Positions 23,093 through 35,369 of a DNA stretch of 64,000 bases are shown here, piece by piece; the stretch's first letter is position 1; each line of letters opens with the position of its first letter. The notes beneath the pieces were generated by a model that did no database searches, was not told the origin of the DNA, and saw nothing but the letters and a program-made list of their open reading frames with translations. The DNA comes from Orientallactaga sibirica (lineage: Eukaryota > Chordata > Mammalia > Rodentia > Dipodidae), in assembly GCA_036365145.1 (NCBI GenBank), contig JAEOAD010000001.1, positions 101,405,501 to 101,469,500 of the forward strand. The letters run 5' to 3'. A program made the translations under genes and the position numbers.

Positions 23093-23149
<57 letters not shown>

Positions 23150-23150
23150 G
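22990..23150. repeat. (TA)n followed by (GATA)n microsatellites
   Basis: (TA)n at about 23028-23061, then 'attatagagattatagatgatgatagatag' and (GATA)n from about 23095 to 23149. The flanks 'ctatctataatctttattata' and 'tattatagagattatagatgatgatag' are near-inverted copies, giving a cruciform-like arrangement. Confidence 0.95.
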
Positions 23151-23154
23151 AACA

Positions 23155-24240
23155 GAGATAGATAAGATGTGGGAGTTTTCCATTCCTCTAACTGTGATGG
23201 GTACATGGGACTGAACTTTTATTGAACTTCCACAGCACTCATGTGTGAGACTTCATATGAGTAAAATATAGCTCTGAATTTGGTTTTTTTTCCTCTTGAT
23301 TATCTCTAGCTCTTATCTTCCCAAGCCTCAATCCCTGTGCATTGCACTGCAGACCAGAGTAAAAGTATTAGAAATCACCAGCGTCAGGGCCATGGAGGGC
23401 ATGCATGGAGAACACAAAGTGCTCAACATGTCCAGTGCAGTGACAAGAAAGGACATCAGTGATAACTACTACAGTTGAAAACTAATAAATGTGGGCTTTC
23501 TCTACAGAAGATACAGACCCAGCAAAGTGTGGGAGCCAGGGAGACATCTGGCTAAGGCTTCCCTAGAAGCAGGCAGGGGGAGGCTTAAACTTGAGGAGCT
23601 CATTTGGAAAGAAATCCCCAGCAAACCATAGGAAGGTGTTGAAAGAGTGATACAGATATCAGGGACAAGCCAATGAAGCCAATTTCCCAAATGAATGACA
23701 TCAGAGAACAGATTCTTAGAGCTTTGTGGGTCACATGCAAAGCTCTTGAGTCAGTCATATTCTGCCCCATTATTGGTGGGATAATCCTCAAGAGAAAGGA
23801 CTAAATTATCCAGAAAGTTCCGAGAAAGGCTAAAGGAGGCTTTTCTGTTCATAGCAGGAATATCAGTAGAGGATAAGTGTGAGTTCATATGTGCACATCA
23901 GGGCACCAGGAAACAGGCCATGGTGGTCCAAGGAAATAACTGAAAAAGCAAGAATCAGACAAAGTCTCCTTCTATGGCAGCTGCTAAGTTTCCAAAGAAC
24001 ATGGTCTCAGAATTGAACTACAAGAATGAGCCTAATTAAAACCAGCATCAAATTCCCAGTTTGAGGAATGCAGCTCCTTGGCAAAGCTGATGGACTCACA
24101 TGCATGTTCCCATTGCACATGAATTTAAGACTTCAAATTCCTTGTAAGGAAGTAGACACTGGTCGAGGAGATGCTTACAATATGGCATGGGTCAAGTCAT
24201 GAGGAGGAGGAGGAGAAGGAATTGTGGGGAGCTGATGCAG
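23155..24240. other. 1.1 kb single-copy stretch
   Basis: No recognised gene or repeat; ordinary composition. Confidence 0.45.
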
Positions 24241-24244
24241 GGTC

Positions 24245-24582
24245 TTTTTTCTTTCTTTCTTTTGACATTTGTTTGTGTGCATGCATATTTGTATATGTGT
24301 TTGTGGGGCACAGGGGTACATGCATATGAGTGTGCGTGTGATTGCACATGCATGTAAAAGCTGGAGCCCGATTCACCTACCTTCCTCAATCATTCTTCAC
24401 TTTATTTTTTAAGACAGGGTCCTAGAGCCCACTGATTCAGCTAGACTACCTATCCAGTGAGCCCCAGTGCTGGGATTACAGGTGACATCATTACACCCAG
24501 TATTTTACATGGGTACTGGAAAGCCATCAGGTCCTCATGATGGTATGCAAGCACTTTTCCACTGAGCCATCTCCCCAGCCCC
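24245..24582 (-). repeat. B3-like SINE with extra left part, antisense
   Basis: 'tttgtgtgcatgcatatttgtatatgtgtttgtggggcacaggggtacatgcat', 'cagtgctgggattacaggtgacatcattacaccc', 'ttttacatgggtactggaaagcc', ending 'ccactgagccatctccccagcccc'. Same organisation as 21835-22199. Confidence 0.6.
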
Positions 24583-25441
24583 AAGACAAAGAATCTTTTA
24601 CAGGGAACAGGCAGGGAATTGGTATGTCTGTTCAACCCTCTATTACAAGATGAACATTCAAACTTAAGAGAGATTTAAACTTCCAATGTGGCTTTACAAC
24701 ATATATTTAAAGAAGAAAATGAAAAAATTTTATTATATGTTTTTGTTTGCTTCTTTTCCCCCCAAGCTGTGAATAATAGAGAATATAAAACTTCCCACCA
24801 ACTGCTGAGTCTGCTGTGCATAGCAGAATATGTGCAGTGAATGAGAGACAGCAGCTGTAGTTCCTGGACCAGTTGCCAACATCAGAAGACCACTGGGAGA
24901 CAGAAGGCTCCCGTACAGTCCTGTCAATGACAACTTTGCAGAGAACAGAGTAAGAAGACAAGCTCAAGTCAGAAAGTAGTCATCTTTTGCTAAATCTTGA
25001 ACTTTTTCATTTTCTTCTATGTAAACCAAAGCAATTTCTAAAACTGAAGAAAACTGCTCTGCCACAGAAGCCTATGAGAAGTGACAAGGACTTGCACATA
25101 CATTATCTGCCCTCAACTTTAGGGAAGTTCTCAGATGTAAACCAAGAGTGAATCAAAGTGCTGGCACTACCAAAATACCTTAGATGTTAATGGTGTGAGC
25201 TCTGACAAGGATAACACATGACCATGCTGCCATTAGAACTGACAACAGTGATCTATACTGACAGACATTTGGAGATGCTACTCCAAATGGGGCTAATTAA
25301 GAAAATAATAGGTAGAAGAAGATGAATAAACAATATCATGGTTATTGCATTAGTTTAAACTGTGTAATCTGTACAAATACTGTAAATTAGGAAAGAAAAG
25401 AGAGTGTAGTGATCGCTTAAATCTATGACATATTTTACAAT
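24583..25441. other. Single-copy stretch
   Basis: No gene or repeat recognised. Confidence 0.4.
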
Positions 25442-25452
25442 AAAAATAGGTT

Positions 25453-25712
25453 GGTTTCTGGGTTGGAGAGGTGGCTTAGAAGTTAAGATGCTTGCCTGTG
25501 AAGCCTAAAGACCCATGTTCAGCTCTCCATATCCCACGTTAGCCAGACACACAAGATGATGCATGCACACAAGGTGGCATACACATCTGGGGTTCGATTG
25601 CAGTAGTTGAAGGCCCTAGTATGCACATTCTCTCTCTCTCTCTCTATCTCTATCTATCTATCTCTATCTTTATCTCTATCTCTGCTTCTGTCATAAAAAA
25701 ATTTTAAAACCA
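25453..25712 (+). repeat. DIP-like SINE, duplicated-core subtype
   Basis: Core duplicated as 'acacaagatgatgcatgcacacaaggtggcataca'. CT/CTAT-rich tail 25629-25685. Flanked by AAAAATAGG at 25442-25450 and 25713-25721. Confidence 0.88.
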
Positions 25713-25721
25713 AAAAATAGG

Positions 25722-26888
25722 TTTCTTATGTAATTAAAAATAAAATATGACCAATAAATATATTTTTAAAAGCATCATCCTCCCTTCCCAAATTCCCATG
25801 CTATGAATATTATTCTGATCAAAGAAATGAAGAAAAAATCAAAGATTTCTGAATGGGAAGGATTAAATTTAAAATTCTGGAGAGGTAAAAAAGTCATCTT
25901 TTTTCCTTCAATCACATGCAACTACATTGTAACTAGTCAGAGAGTGAAACTGGTACAATTGCACCTAATTGGTTCCACAGGTTATTATCTATTTCAACCA
26001 TTACCTCTGAATAATATTAGCAGAGATGTAACCCATGTGGGGTCCTTTTTGTCATCTTACTGGAAATTACTATAGCAATACTAGATTTGATTATTGTCCC
26101 CACCTAGATTGTTTGGCATTGTCAGTAGTATCTCTGAAATACACATATAAGGAAATCTCAGTAGTATTGGCATGATAATATGAAAACTGTTAATAAAAAG
26201 AGCTAATCATACTCAAATTTAAATATATTAAGAAGATCAACAGCATGTTAAAAGTAGACAAAATTATATTGCAGGGCAATGAATTTCTCTGCAGAGTTTT
26301 GATTAGTGAGTAATTAGTATTAAGACATGCTGACTTCTTAAGTACCATGGATAGTGAAGGAAATGGAGGTGGTGCGTGGCAGGAAGCAGATGGATCATCT
26401 AATTATTTTTCAATTACAGGTAGCGCATTGAATACCAAAATCTGAAAGTCACCCATCCATCCATTTTACATCTGTTTCTTAAAATAAATAAATGCATAAC
26501 TTCATTAGATCATGTTCATAATAAGCAAAATAAATAAATAAAACCTACCTATATACAATGTGTCTGCCCCAAAAGGAAGGCTAGGGTGCAAGAATGTTGA
26601 CCAAAGTTAGTGTTGCTAAAAGATAAGCTCATGCGACTGGGGGCTATAGTCACCTAGAGGTGGGCACAGAAAATGGCAGTGATCTTGAAACAAGAACAGT
26701 TAATGGATGGAAAATTTCAAGCATATTAATCTGTTTCTCAATAACAAAAACATTAGGCAGACTACCATCCAGGTGCACAACAAAATGTGTAACATCCCAT
26801 TTTAGACTCTGTGCAGCTCATACTGTCATACAGTTGAAGAGAGATATAGAGATTTGAGCCAATATCCAAAGCTGTAATAAACGTACTT
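25722..26888. other. 1.2 kb AT-rich single-copy stretch
   Basis: Nothing recognised apart from AAATAAAT-like runs. A 90-codon frame at 25803-26075 has no recognised domain. Confidence 0.4.
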
Positions 26889-26899
26889 AAATTGAGATT

Positions 26900-27104
26900 A
26901 GGGCAGGAGATATGGTTCAGCAATTAAGGCACTTAACTGGCAAAGCATAATGACCTGGGTTTAATTCCCCAGTACCCATATAAAGCCAGATGCACAAAGA
27001 AGCACATGCATCTGGAGTTTGTTTGCAGCAGTGGGGGCCCTAGAACACCCATTCTTTCTGTCTCTCTTCTCTCTATCTCTGTCTGTGCTTGCAAATAAAT
27101 AAAT
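26900..27104 (+). repeat. DIP-like SINE with target duplication
   Basis: AAATTGAGATT at 26889-26899 and 27105-27115. A-box region TGGTTCAGCAATTAAGG, B box GGTTTAATTCCCC. Confidence 0.92.
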
Positions 27105-27134
27105 AAATTGAGATTGTATCAAAATCATTTATAT

Positions 27135-27379
27135 GGGGATGGAGAGATGAATTAATGGTTAAAACACTTGCCTGTGAAGTCTAAGGACCCATGTTCAAGT
27201 CTCCAGGTCCCACAAAGTTATGCAAGCATGCAAGGCCGCACATGCCCACAAGGTGGTGCATGTGCCTGATGTTTGTTTGCAGTGGCTAGAGGCCCTGGCA
27301 CTCCAATTCTCTCTCTCTCTCACCCTCGCTCTCTCACTCTCTTGGTCTCTCACATAAAAAAGGCTTGCCTCAAAAAAAT
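27135..27379 (+). repeat. DIP-like SINE, duplicated-core subtype
   Basis: Core 'caaggccgcacatgcccacaaggtggtgcatgtg', tail 'ctcacataaaaaaggcttgcctc' that is the shortened form of the extension in copies 57566 and 60878. Flanks AATCATTTATAT (27123-27134) and AATAATTTATAT (27380-27391). Confidence 0.88.
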
Positions 27380-27427
27380 AATAATTTATATATTCACATA
27401 GTATAATTATAGGAAGTAATGTTAAAA

Positions 27428-27524
27428 AATGCAGAGGTAGGAGGATTGCAGTGAGTTCAAGGCCACCCTGAGACTACATAGTTAATTCCAGGTCAGCCTG
27501 GGCCAGAGTGAGACCATACCTTGA
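27428..27524 (+). repeat. B1 SINE, 5'-truncated
   Basis: Starts mid-element with 'cagaggtaggaggattgcagtgagttcaaggccaccctgagactacatag' and runs into an A-rich tail that has expanded. Confidence 0.85.
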
Positions 27525-27526
27525 AA

Positions 27527-27577
<51 letters not shown>

Positions 27578-27635
27578 GAAGGAAGGAAGGAAGGAAGGAA
27601 GGAAGGAAGGAAGGAAGAAGAAAGAGGAGAAAGAG

Positions 27636-27694
<59 letters not shown>

Positions 27695-27703
27695 GAGAAA
27701 AAA
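27524..27703. repeat. (AAAG)n/(AAGG)n microsatellite from a B1 tail
   Basis: About 180 bp of pure purine: AAAG repeats, then AAGG repeats (27575-27615), 'aagaagaaagaggagaaagagag', then AAAG again. It starts directly at the B1 3' end, so it is an expanded B1 tail. Frames through it on both strands are low-complexity artefacts. Confidence 0.95.
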
Positions 27704-27704
27704 A

Positions 27705-28250
27705 GTAAGAAATTCCTGTAGAGCCTGCTTTATGTCTCCAATTGTGATATTGTGCAAAACCTTCTCCAGTTTTACATGTGCATACATGTGTGTGGGTGTG
27801 AGTGTGTGTACTCATGCATGCATTTAAAGTTGTAAAAGCTTCACTCATTGGATTGTGGTAACAGTGGTCGTTAGTGTCAAGTAAACAGCTGGACTGCTGT
27901 GTAGCCTCATAAGTTCCCCCTCTGATAAAGTGGAGCTGAGTGGAGGTAGGTAGGGGATAGATTGATCCAGCTTGTCAAATAGCACGTATTTATTCTCTAC
28001 CAACTACTTTCTGAGGCAACTCTTGCAGATTCATCCTGCCTGTAAGTATGCTACCTTGACAACTTCCTGAGGAGCTCTACTTCCTACTTTCTACAGCCCA
28101 TCTCTGTATCCAATACGTCGGTCTCATCCCATCTGTGCTTCCCTTGGTGATTGTATCCTTCATTGTCTGTCTCATTGAGCAGTTGACTGTGTTCAAAAGC
28201 TCTGTGGAAACCCCAGGATGAATGCAATGTTATGAACTGGTAATAACATT
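27705..28250. other. Single-copy stretch
   Basis: A short GT-rich patch at 27775-27815; no gene or repeat otherwise recognised. Confidence 0.4.
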
Positions 28251-28254
28251 GTTT

Positions 28255-28450
28255 ATGGCCTGAGGCAGAGCTAGGTCAAATCTTAGGTTGTTAGCTGCCT
28301 GGTCTTGTACAATTTATCTAAGCTAAATTCAGATGCTACATCTAAAATACAGGCACTAATAAGATTCTCCATTTCATAGGGTTATGACAGTCAATTAAAC
28401 ACTTCCTTCAAAGTACTTACCAAGGAGCTTGCCTCATGAATGATCTTCAA
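28255..28450 (+). repeat. MIR relic
   Basis: 'ttagctgcctggtcttgtacaatttatctaagctaaattcagatgctacatctaaaatacaggcactaataa...catagggttatgacagtcaat' follows MIR (agctgtgtgaccttgggcaagttacttaacctct...ctgtaaaatggg..aataatagt...gttgtga). Confidence 0.55.
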
Positions 28451-28713
28451 TTTATATTAGCATCGCATGGCTATAAAGTCATACAATTATGTTGCATATT
28501 ATGATGATCTTTAATGAAAAAAGCTATTTCAAGAAATAAGCAGCAAATTCTTTTGTAGAGAAATGTTTCTTCACTGAAATAAACTGTTTAGAAGGTTTCC
28601 TAACAGTTGGACATTGGAGCTCTGAATTTGTAGATCAAGATACACATTTGTCCAGGGAGACATGAGTTCAACATTCTTTTCTTCTGCTGGAGTGTTAGGA
28701 GAGGGGTGCCCAA

Positions 28714-28890
28714 GAGCCAGCCATAGTGTCACATACCTTTAATCCCAGCACTTGGGAGGCAAAGGTAGGAGGATGGCTGTGAGTTTGAGGCCACCCTGAG
28801 ACTACATAGTGAATTCCAGGTCAGCCTGAACTAGAACAAGACCCTACCTTGAAAAACAAGAGAGAGAAAGAGAGAGAGGGAGAGAGAGAA
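28714..28890 (+). repeat. B1 SINE
   Basis: 'cacatacctttaatcccagcacttgggaggcaaaggtaggaggatgg...aagaccctaccttgaaaaacaag' followed by a short (GA)n-like tail. Confidence 0.9.
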
Positions 28891-29002
28891 CAGGGTACTT
28901 GTCACCTGTCCTATGAGGACTCGGGCTTCTATGACAGGGTATTGGCAGAACTATGGGATAGGGAAATTCAGTGACATTTTCTATATCAGAAAGGGGGTCT
29001 TG

Positions 29003-29096
29003 GGCTGGAGAGATGGCTTAGCAGTTAAGCACTTGCCTGCGAAGCCTAAGGACTCAGATTCAAGGCTTGACTCCCTAGTACTCATGTAAACCAGAT

Positions 29097-29131
<35 letters not shown>

Positions 29132-29435
29132 TTTTTGGTTTTTCGAGGTAGGATCTCACTTTAGCTCAAGCTGACCTGGAATTCACTATGTAGTCTCAGG
29201 GTGGCCTCGAACTCACGGCAATCCTCCTACCTTGGCCTCCCGAGTGCTGGGATTAAAGGCATGCCCCACCACGCCCGGCATAAACCAGATTTATAAGGTG
29301 GCACATGTATCTGGAGTTCGTTTACAGTGGCTGGAGGCCCTGGTGTGCCCATTCTTTCTCTCTGTTTCTCTCTAGCTCTATTTGCCTCTTTCTCTCTCTG
29401 TCCCTCTCAAATAAATAAATAAATAAATATAATAA
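29003..29435 (+). repeat. DIP-like SINE split by a B1
   Basis: Left part 29003-29100 and right part 29281-29435 join to a normal DIP element. The tail is AAATAAATAAATAAATA. Confidence 0.92.
29101..29280 (-). repeat. B1 SINE inserted in the DIP element
   Basis: (ATTT)n tail, 'tttcgaggtaggatctcact', '...gggattaaaggcatgccccaccacgcccggc'. The host sequence TAAACCAGATTTAT is duplicated at 29087-29100 and 29281-29294. Confidence 0.95.
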
Positions 29436-29968
29436 AACAAATTTAAAAAGAAAGGGGTTCTTGTGGCAGAAAAGAATTTGTAGAGCATTCCCAGGTATAG
29501 GAGCCAATATAGGAGAGGAGATGGAGTTTGGTATCCACATGTTATTTTCAGGCCATTCTACAATATCTGTGGATGGATGGCTGTCTAGTATAGCTGGGGA
29601 GTTTCCTACACTAGCATCCCCAGTCCAGGATTTTCCACTGGCGCATGGTGCTTTGTGTCACCATGTTCTTTCACCTCTTGAAAGACTTCATGTGGACCAC
29701 TTGGTATTCAGAAAGAAGATGCTCTGAGTAAGCCAAAGAAAATGACACTTGTTCAGATATCAATCAAGTGCCTCACATTTTGCTTCCAGCCTGTTTCAAA
29801 GAGAAAAGCACAGGAGTTAGCGGAGTGGAATGATGGGCTAAAACTTGTTTTGCTTAGAAATGAACTGAAGGGTGAGTGAGTGTGTGTGGAGAGGAGCAGC
29901 CATTCCCAGCGCTTTCGTAAATCAGAACTCTGCTTTTCACTGGCTCCTCTTCAATGTGAACCGTCTGC
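29436..29968. other. Single-copy stretch
   Basis: No recognised feature. Confidence 0.4.
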
Positions 29969-29969
29969 A

Positions 29970-30050
29970 GAATCCGCAGTTTATTTAGCACATTCTATGT
30001 GCTATGTGTCATGTTAGGTGCTTTCAAAGAAGGAGAGTTTTGCCATTTAC
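29970..30050 (+). repeat. Possible MIR relic
   Basis: 'gtttatttagcacattctatgtgctatgtgtcatgttaggtgctttcaaag' resembles the MIR end (atttattgagcacttactatgtgccaggcactgt.ctaagcgctt). Confidence 0.5.
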
Positions 30051-31045
30051 TGAGGCTACTTGGCAAGTGCAATTCTGATTGAAACCTGATTAAGCCGTAG
30101 GAAAATGTTTGTGTGCTCAAAGGCCTAGATTTCAGGAGCAGAATGGGACTCTGTGTTCAGTTGTGTCTGCTCCAGGAGTTCTCCGTGTTCCCCACTGTGC
30201 AAGCACTGTGGGATTCCCACATCTCCTTTGCATCTCCTGTTTGAAGACAAGTAGCCAACAGTGACAGCAGTGTGTGGCCATTCACCACAAATGGCGCTGG
30301 TGGCTCTTCACATGGAAGGCTGGTAGCTGCCACTTCATCTCGGAAGCTGTGATTTGATTCTTCAGGGCTCATATCATACCCCAGCTGGTGTGTGGCCAGG
30401 GAACAGCACATCTAGGCATCTGCTCTGTCTCTGTCAAGGCGAGCGCTTCCTTCACTGGAGTACAAGGCAAGGTGGCAGGTCTACTTTAGAATTATCACAG
30501 GGTCTATGGGGCCATCTCTATTCCCCTCTTTGCATTAGGGCCTGTGTATAAGCCAGAGCAATATCACTGTCTGACAACAGCTACCAGGAGTCCATTTGGA
30601 GGGAAATATATGTGTGTGGAAATTGAAGAGTGTGATTCAGATACAGACCAAAGCACCTAGGAAATCAAGTGGCAGTGAGGACTTTGGAGAAATCACCTCG
30701 AATTTCTTAGGGCTCTAGACAGAAAAAGTGTGACCATGAGAGAGGAAAGCAGATTCGGGGTATTCCTGAATGGTGAAGTTGTCAAAAATCCTTTGAGAGG
30801 AAAGGAAAGCTTGACGGGACCTTTGGTGTATGATATCTACTCTACAAAGTGTATGGTTTATCTGAGTAGGTGTATGGGTGAGGGATTTTTGAGAAAGAGG
30901 TTGAAATAGGTGATGGGCAGTGTGAAGAATGGCAGGAATTTTGAGGAATCTGGAACTCAACAGACAGAAAAGATACCAAAACAACCATTCCCTCAGAATT
31001 CCCAGAATACTGACAAGGGTTTTGGACTCCCAAAAATTGCAGGAT
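30051..31045. other. 1 kb single-copy stretch
   Basis: No repeat recognised. Frames of 65-89 codons are unsupported. Confidence 0.4.
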
Positions 31046-33060
31046 TTTAAGTGTGTGTTTTTTTTTTTAATTTTTAATTTTTATTGACAACTTCTATTCT
31101 TACAGAAAATAAACCATGATATTTCCCTCCCCTCCCCATCTTTCCACTTCACAACTCCATTCTCCATCATATCCCCTCTCTCTCTCCATTAGTCTCTCTT
31201 TTAATTTGATATCACCATCTTTTTCTCCTATGAGGGTCTTGTGAACTGCAAGGTCATGGATATCGAGGCCAATTTCTGTCTGGACAGTTGCATTGTAAGG
31301 AGTGGTACCCTTCCTTTGGCTCTTACATTCTTTCTGCCACCTCTTCCACAATGGACCCTGAGTCTTGGAGGGTGTGATACAAATGTTTCTGTGCTGGACA
31401 CTCCTCCGTCCCTTCTTCTCAGCACTCTGTTGCCTTTTGAGTTATCCCAGTGGTCACTGTTATCTGAAAAAAGAAGCTTCTCTAACCAAAAGTGAGAGTA
31501 GCATTAATATATGAATATGAACATTAAGTGTAGTGCTTTCAGGGCAGTTTGGTGGGAATAATATATACATTTAGCCAGACAAGAGCAGACTTCATATCCC
31601 TAAGGTTCATGACCTCCCCTGCCATAGGTTTTTGATTAGGTTTTTCAAGTACCAAGTATGTATTCCCTCCCATAGAGCAGGCCTTCAGTTCAATTAGAGA
31701 ACAGTTGGTTTCCCCCAGAGCAGATATGCCCCTATTGCACCCATTCAATCATTTGGCCTGTCTGGCCAATCTTGAGGCTTCTAGTGTCCACTGTTTTCAC
31801 CATTGATGACTTCTGTCTCCCATAAGGCTGCATGCAATGCAGCTTTTTCAAGCTTTCAGTGGGCTAGTCTACAGGGAGAAGGTTTTCTCCTCAGCACCAG
31901 CCTTATTTCTCAGTGACCTTGCCACTCAGGCAAGTCAAGTCTTCAGCAAAAGGGTCTTACCATCTGTTTCTCAAGAGAAACCAAGGACCTTGGCAATAGC
32001 CTGTAATGTCCTGGAGACAACAGGGACCTCCCTGGCCAACAACTCACTGGAAGGTATCCCATCCCTGGCAATGAAAATTTTCTAGTAACAATCTATGGCT
32101 TCTGGATGTGCCATTATTCAAAAAAGTAGGTTTTCATATGTGTTATTCAGAATATCTTGAATTTTGATTGATTCTCCCCTACCCTTTTTTTAAAAATCAT
32201 TTCCCCTGACCTCACTTAGGCCTTTACCTTCCCTGTGATCTGTTCTTCTACTTACATATATACAATGCCATCCCCTTAAAGTCTTTCCCTCTCCTCCCTT
32301 CCTTATAGCCTTTTTCTAGCTTACTGGCCTCTGCTACAGATTTTTGGTTCCAGCTCACACACAAGTCTATACATTTGTAGCTAGGATCCCTGAGAGAAAA
32401 CATGTGACATTTGCCTTTATAATCCTTTCCAGATCCATCAATTTCCGGTGTTGCAGACAGCTTCAGGTTCGCTGAGACTTTTACAGATCCAGTTCCACAA
32501 AGGCAGGAGAAGTGGCCTGCTCTACATTTGCAGAGAGAGCAAAAGCCAACCAGCCACCACAGCACAGAAAACAAAATACAGCCATTTGGTCACACAGCAC
32601 ACTTCAGGAACTCCTGCTAGGCACATTTGCATATCTTTACAATGGAATTTCAAACCCACCATTAACACCTTAAGACTGGCCCCAGTGACCTTGCCTCTAG
32701 CAAGGTGATTGCAGATGCAAACTATTAATAAAACACTATATTTGGGGACATTTCGGCAAATTTCATAATTTCATTTTTCTTTACCGATGAATAGAATCCA
32801 TTGTGTAAAGGTACCACATCTTTATTATCCATTCATCTGTGGAGGGACATCTAGGCTGGTTCCATTTCCTAGCTATTGTGAATAGAGAAGCAATAAACAT
32901 GGTTGTGCAAGTATCTCTAAGGTAGTGAGAAGAGTCATTAGGATATATGCCTAGGAGTGTTATAGCTGGATCATATGGTAAATCTATTTTTAGCTGTCTC
33001 AAGAACCTCCACACTGATTTCCACAATGGCTGGACCAGAAGGGAAGGGCTGCACATCTTC
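31046..33060 (-). mobile_element. L1 3' end, antisense: ORF2 C-terminus plus 3' UTR, 5'-truncated
   Basis: Minus-strand frame 32781-33062 encodes the end of L1 ORF2 (reads ..LPYDPAITLLGIYP.. and ..PRCPSTDEWIIKMWYLYT..), the conserved C-terminal segment downstream of the reverse transcriptase. Toward lower coordinates come 'cctttccagatccatcaatttccgg' and the long 3' UTR to a poly-T at about 31060. The reverse transcriptase and endonuclease domains are absent because the copy is 5'-truncated. A MaLR LTR interrupts it at 32449-32751. Confidence 0.9.
32449..32751 (-). repeat. MaLR LTR inserted in the L1, outer end lost
   Basis: Begins TGTTGCAGACAGCTTCAGG and contains 'ttcaggaactcctgctaggcacatttgcatatctttacaatgg', shared with 45767-46161. 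It lacks about 16 terminal bases (the TGTGGTAATTTGAATA end). Flanks TCCGG (32444-32448) and TTCGG (32752-32756) fit a 5-bp duplication with one change, and the L1 reads through when the LTR is removed. Confidence 0.85.
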
Positions 33061-33062
33061 AA
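32781..33062 (-). pseudogene. L1 ORF2 C-terminal remnant
   Basis: 93-codon open stretch whose product matches the last part of L1 ORF2p (PYDPAI..LLGIYP then PSTDEWI motif). In a complete L1 this follows the reverse transcriptase and contributes to the C-terminal segment. Here the upstream domains are missing, so it is a dead fragment. Its first residues come from flanking sequence and the true family start is not present. Confidence 0.85.
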
Positions 33063-35365
33063 ATCAGCTGCCTAAACCCCAATGATCAAAGGAGTCTTGC
33101 TAGAATTGTGTTGACAATTTTTTCATTGCAATATCTTAGTTAGGTCCTTGGGGTCTCAACAGTTTTTGATTGACAGACAGTCCCAGAGATGAGGAACTCT
33201 GGGAAAGGAGATTTGATTTGCATACAAGGACATCCCAAGAAATTGAGTCACACCCATCCCACCTCTTCCTGAGCCCTGCCCCTAGGATATTTTTGTCTCT
33301 TGTCAAGCACTGTTTAGATAGACAAAGTTCAGTGTATACAGATCTGCATCCTTAGTTCCTGAGAAGCTCATGTACCTTGATTTTTAAGTCTAACTTTTTG
33401 GTAAATTTGCTTTTGGTCAATTTTATTAAATCCAGGCAAGAAGATAAATTCACAAGCCTATGATATATGGTTCTGTTTCCAAGCAATGATTTAGCTTATA
33501 GTTTTTCTTCAGCATGTTGCTTTCTCTTTAAAGCACATATGTATTCATTTATTCTAGTCTCTGGGTAGGTGATTGCCAAGGCCAAGGCCTTTGCAAGGAA
33601 GAACATTACAGTGAGCAGAGCAAAAAAAAAAAAAAATCCACAGAGCTTTTGGATATGCTTGTTAGTTGTACAGATTGTGGATTTTCTAAATGAAGGATTG
33701 CAATGTCACAGTAATAAACTAGCAATAGAAAAGCACCTTTCTGTCTGTAATTGGAGAATGGTGAACTGAAGGGATTTAGACATGATCTTAATGTGAATCA
33801 GTCAATCATTGCAGAAGGAAATGAGGAGGAAGCCCACATTCTTATTAAAAGCACATAACAAAAATCTCACTTGGTTCCTGATGGTGGGACCTGGTTCTGA
33901 TCCCTAACTTGTTTTCATTACATTGGGTGGTAAGGAAACCCACCTCAGCCCTGACAGTTCTGTCAAGGCAGCTTTGACTTGCTGTATGCATGCAAATGCC
34001 TGGCTACATTGTTCAGCAAATCCATCACTATTTAGACCCAGAGGGTACAACCCTGAGAGAGGAAGGGAGAACAGAATCATTGTATTTCTCCCCGTCAGTA
34101 AACATATTCAAAAGTCAGATGTTGCCTTTAAGGAAAGTGAGGGGGTTGGGGAACTCTCTGAAGTTGGAGTGCAGGGGTAGATGCCCCTGGGCAACTCTGA
34201 TTTTAATTCAGGTCTCTCTCCAGCCCCGCTTCTTCTCATTGCTACTACATCACCCAAAGGTTCCAAGTGCATATCAGCTTCCTTAATGGCACAGATCCAC
34301 TGTCATTTTCAGAAGGAAGCCCTGTTTTCCTTTTGCATGCCTGGCTCTCAAATTCCAGCACTGCACATAAGTTACCCAAAATACCTTTGGATCTACAAAG
34401 CAGGTGCACTATAAGCTCACATTGCACTGACACACACAGGAAAGAGGAGCCCTGCCAGTCTCCCAACAGACCCTTGTTGCATGTACACTCCTCAAAATGC
34501 CTCACCTCGCAGAGTCTACACATACAATTAATGGCACCCTTATTCAGCATATCTTAATTTGACTGTATATTCCCCTATTAAGATGGATATTTGCCCTGGC
34601 TTCTTAAATATTAACCTCCATGAAGACACAACATTTTACAAGAAAAAATGTCATCTGTGTAATGTTGGTCAGTTCCAAAGCCACATAACATTGACCTTCA
34701 TACCCATAAAATTCCACAAATAAATGTGTTATCTTCACTCATTTAAATGAAAGTTTTAAAGTCTTTTGGAAAAGCAGATATGAAGCAGATTAAATCAAAA
34801 TGTGTCCATGGAGAAGCTCAGATGTATGCTTAATAAATCTTCCCGTGCTCCCAACATGAAAGAATATTCCATCTGTTCCACTTCAAATGGTCTTGTTCAC
34901 TTTAATATCATTCTTAAAGAAAAATCCTCTAGGGTTTGAAGGTTTTATTTTGCAATATCCAGTTTTTTAGGATCTATGTAAAAATGTCACTGAATTGATT
35001 TGCACTTACTTTTACAGGCAGAGACTGGAAAATCAGCAAAGAAGTTTACATGTTCTAATTCATTAAAGAGTGCAGCAGGCTCCCTTTAGAAAAGACCAAC
35101 TAGAAATCTCAGTTTCTGAATCATGAGAACTTTCCTCCAGATATTTTTTACAGAGAAGTCATAGTATTTTATAACCCTTCAGGGTAGGCCTGAGAACCAA
35201 GGTCTTACTTTCTACTTCTTTAATAGAATGACTTTAAAAATCTTGTTTCCAAGTCAAATACAATGGTTATATATTGAGAATATTTTGTTTTGGTGGGTAA
35301 TGGATGTCATCCACATGTGCTTAAATTTGTCCTGATCTGAGACATTAATAAAAATAAGAAAGACC
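33061..35365. other. 2.3 kb mostly single-copy stretch
   Basis: No gene recognised. Overlapping frames of 65-101 codons at 33923-34557 on both strands shadow one another and show no domain. A14 run at 33623. Confidence 0.45.
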
Positions 35366-35369
35366 ATGA

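Noticed and set aside
23028..23149. Tandem array as a possible CRISPR-like repeat
   Set aside because: Simple TA and GATA microsatellites without unique spacers.
27474..27848. Long F/S/L-rich frames on the minus strand and K/E/R-rich frames on the plus strand
   Set aside because: Translations of the AAAG/AAGG microsatellite.
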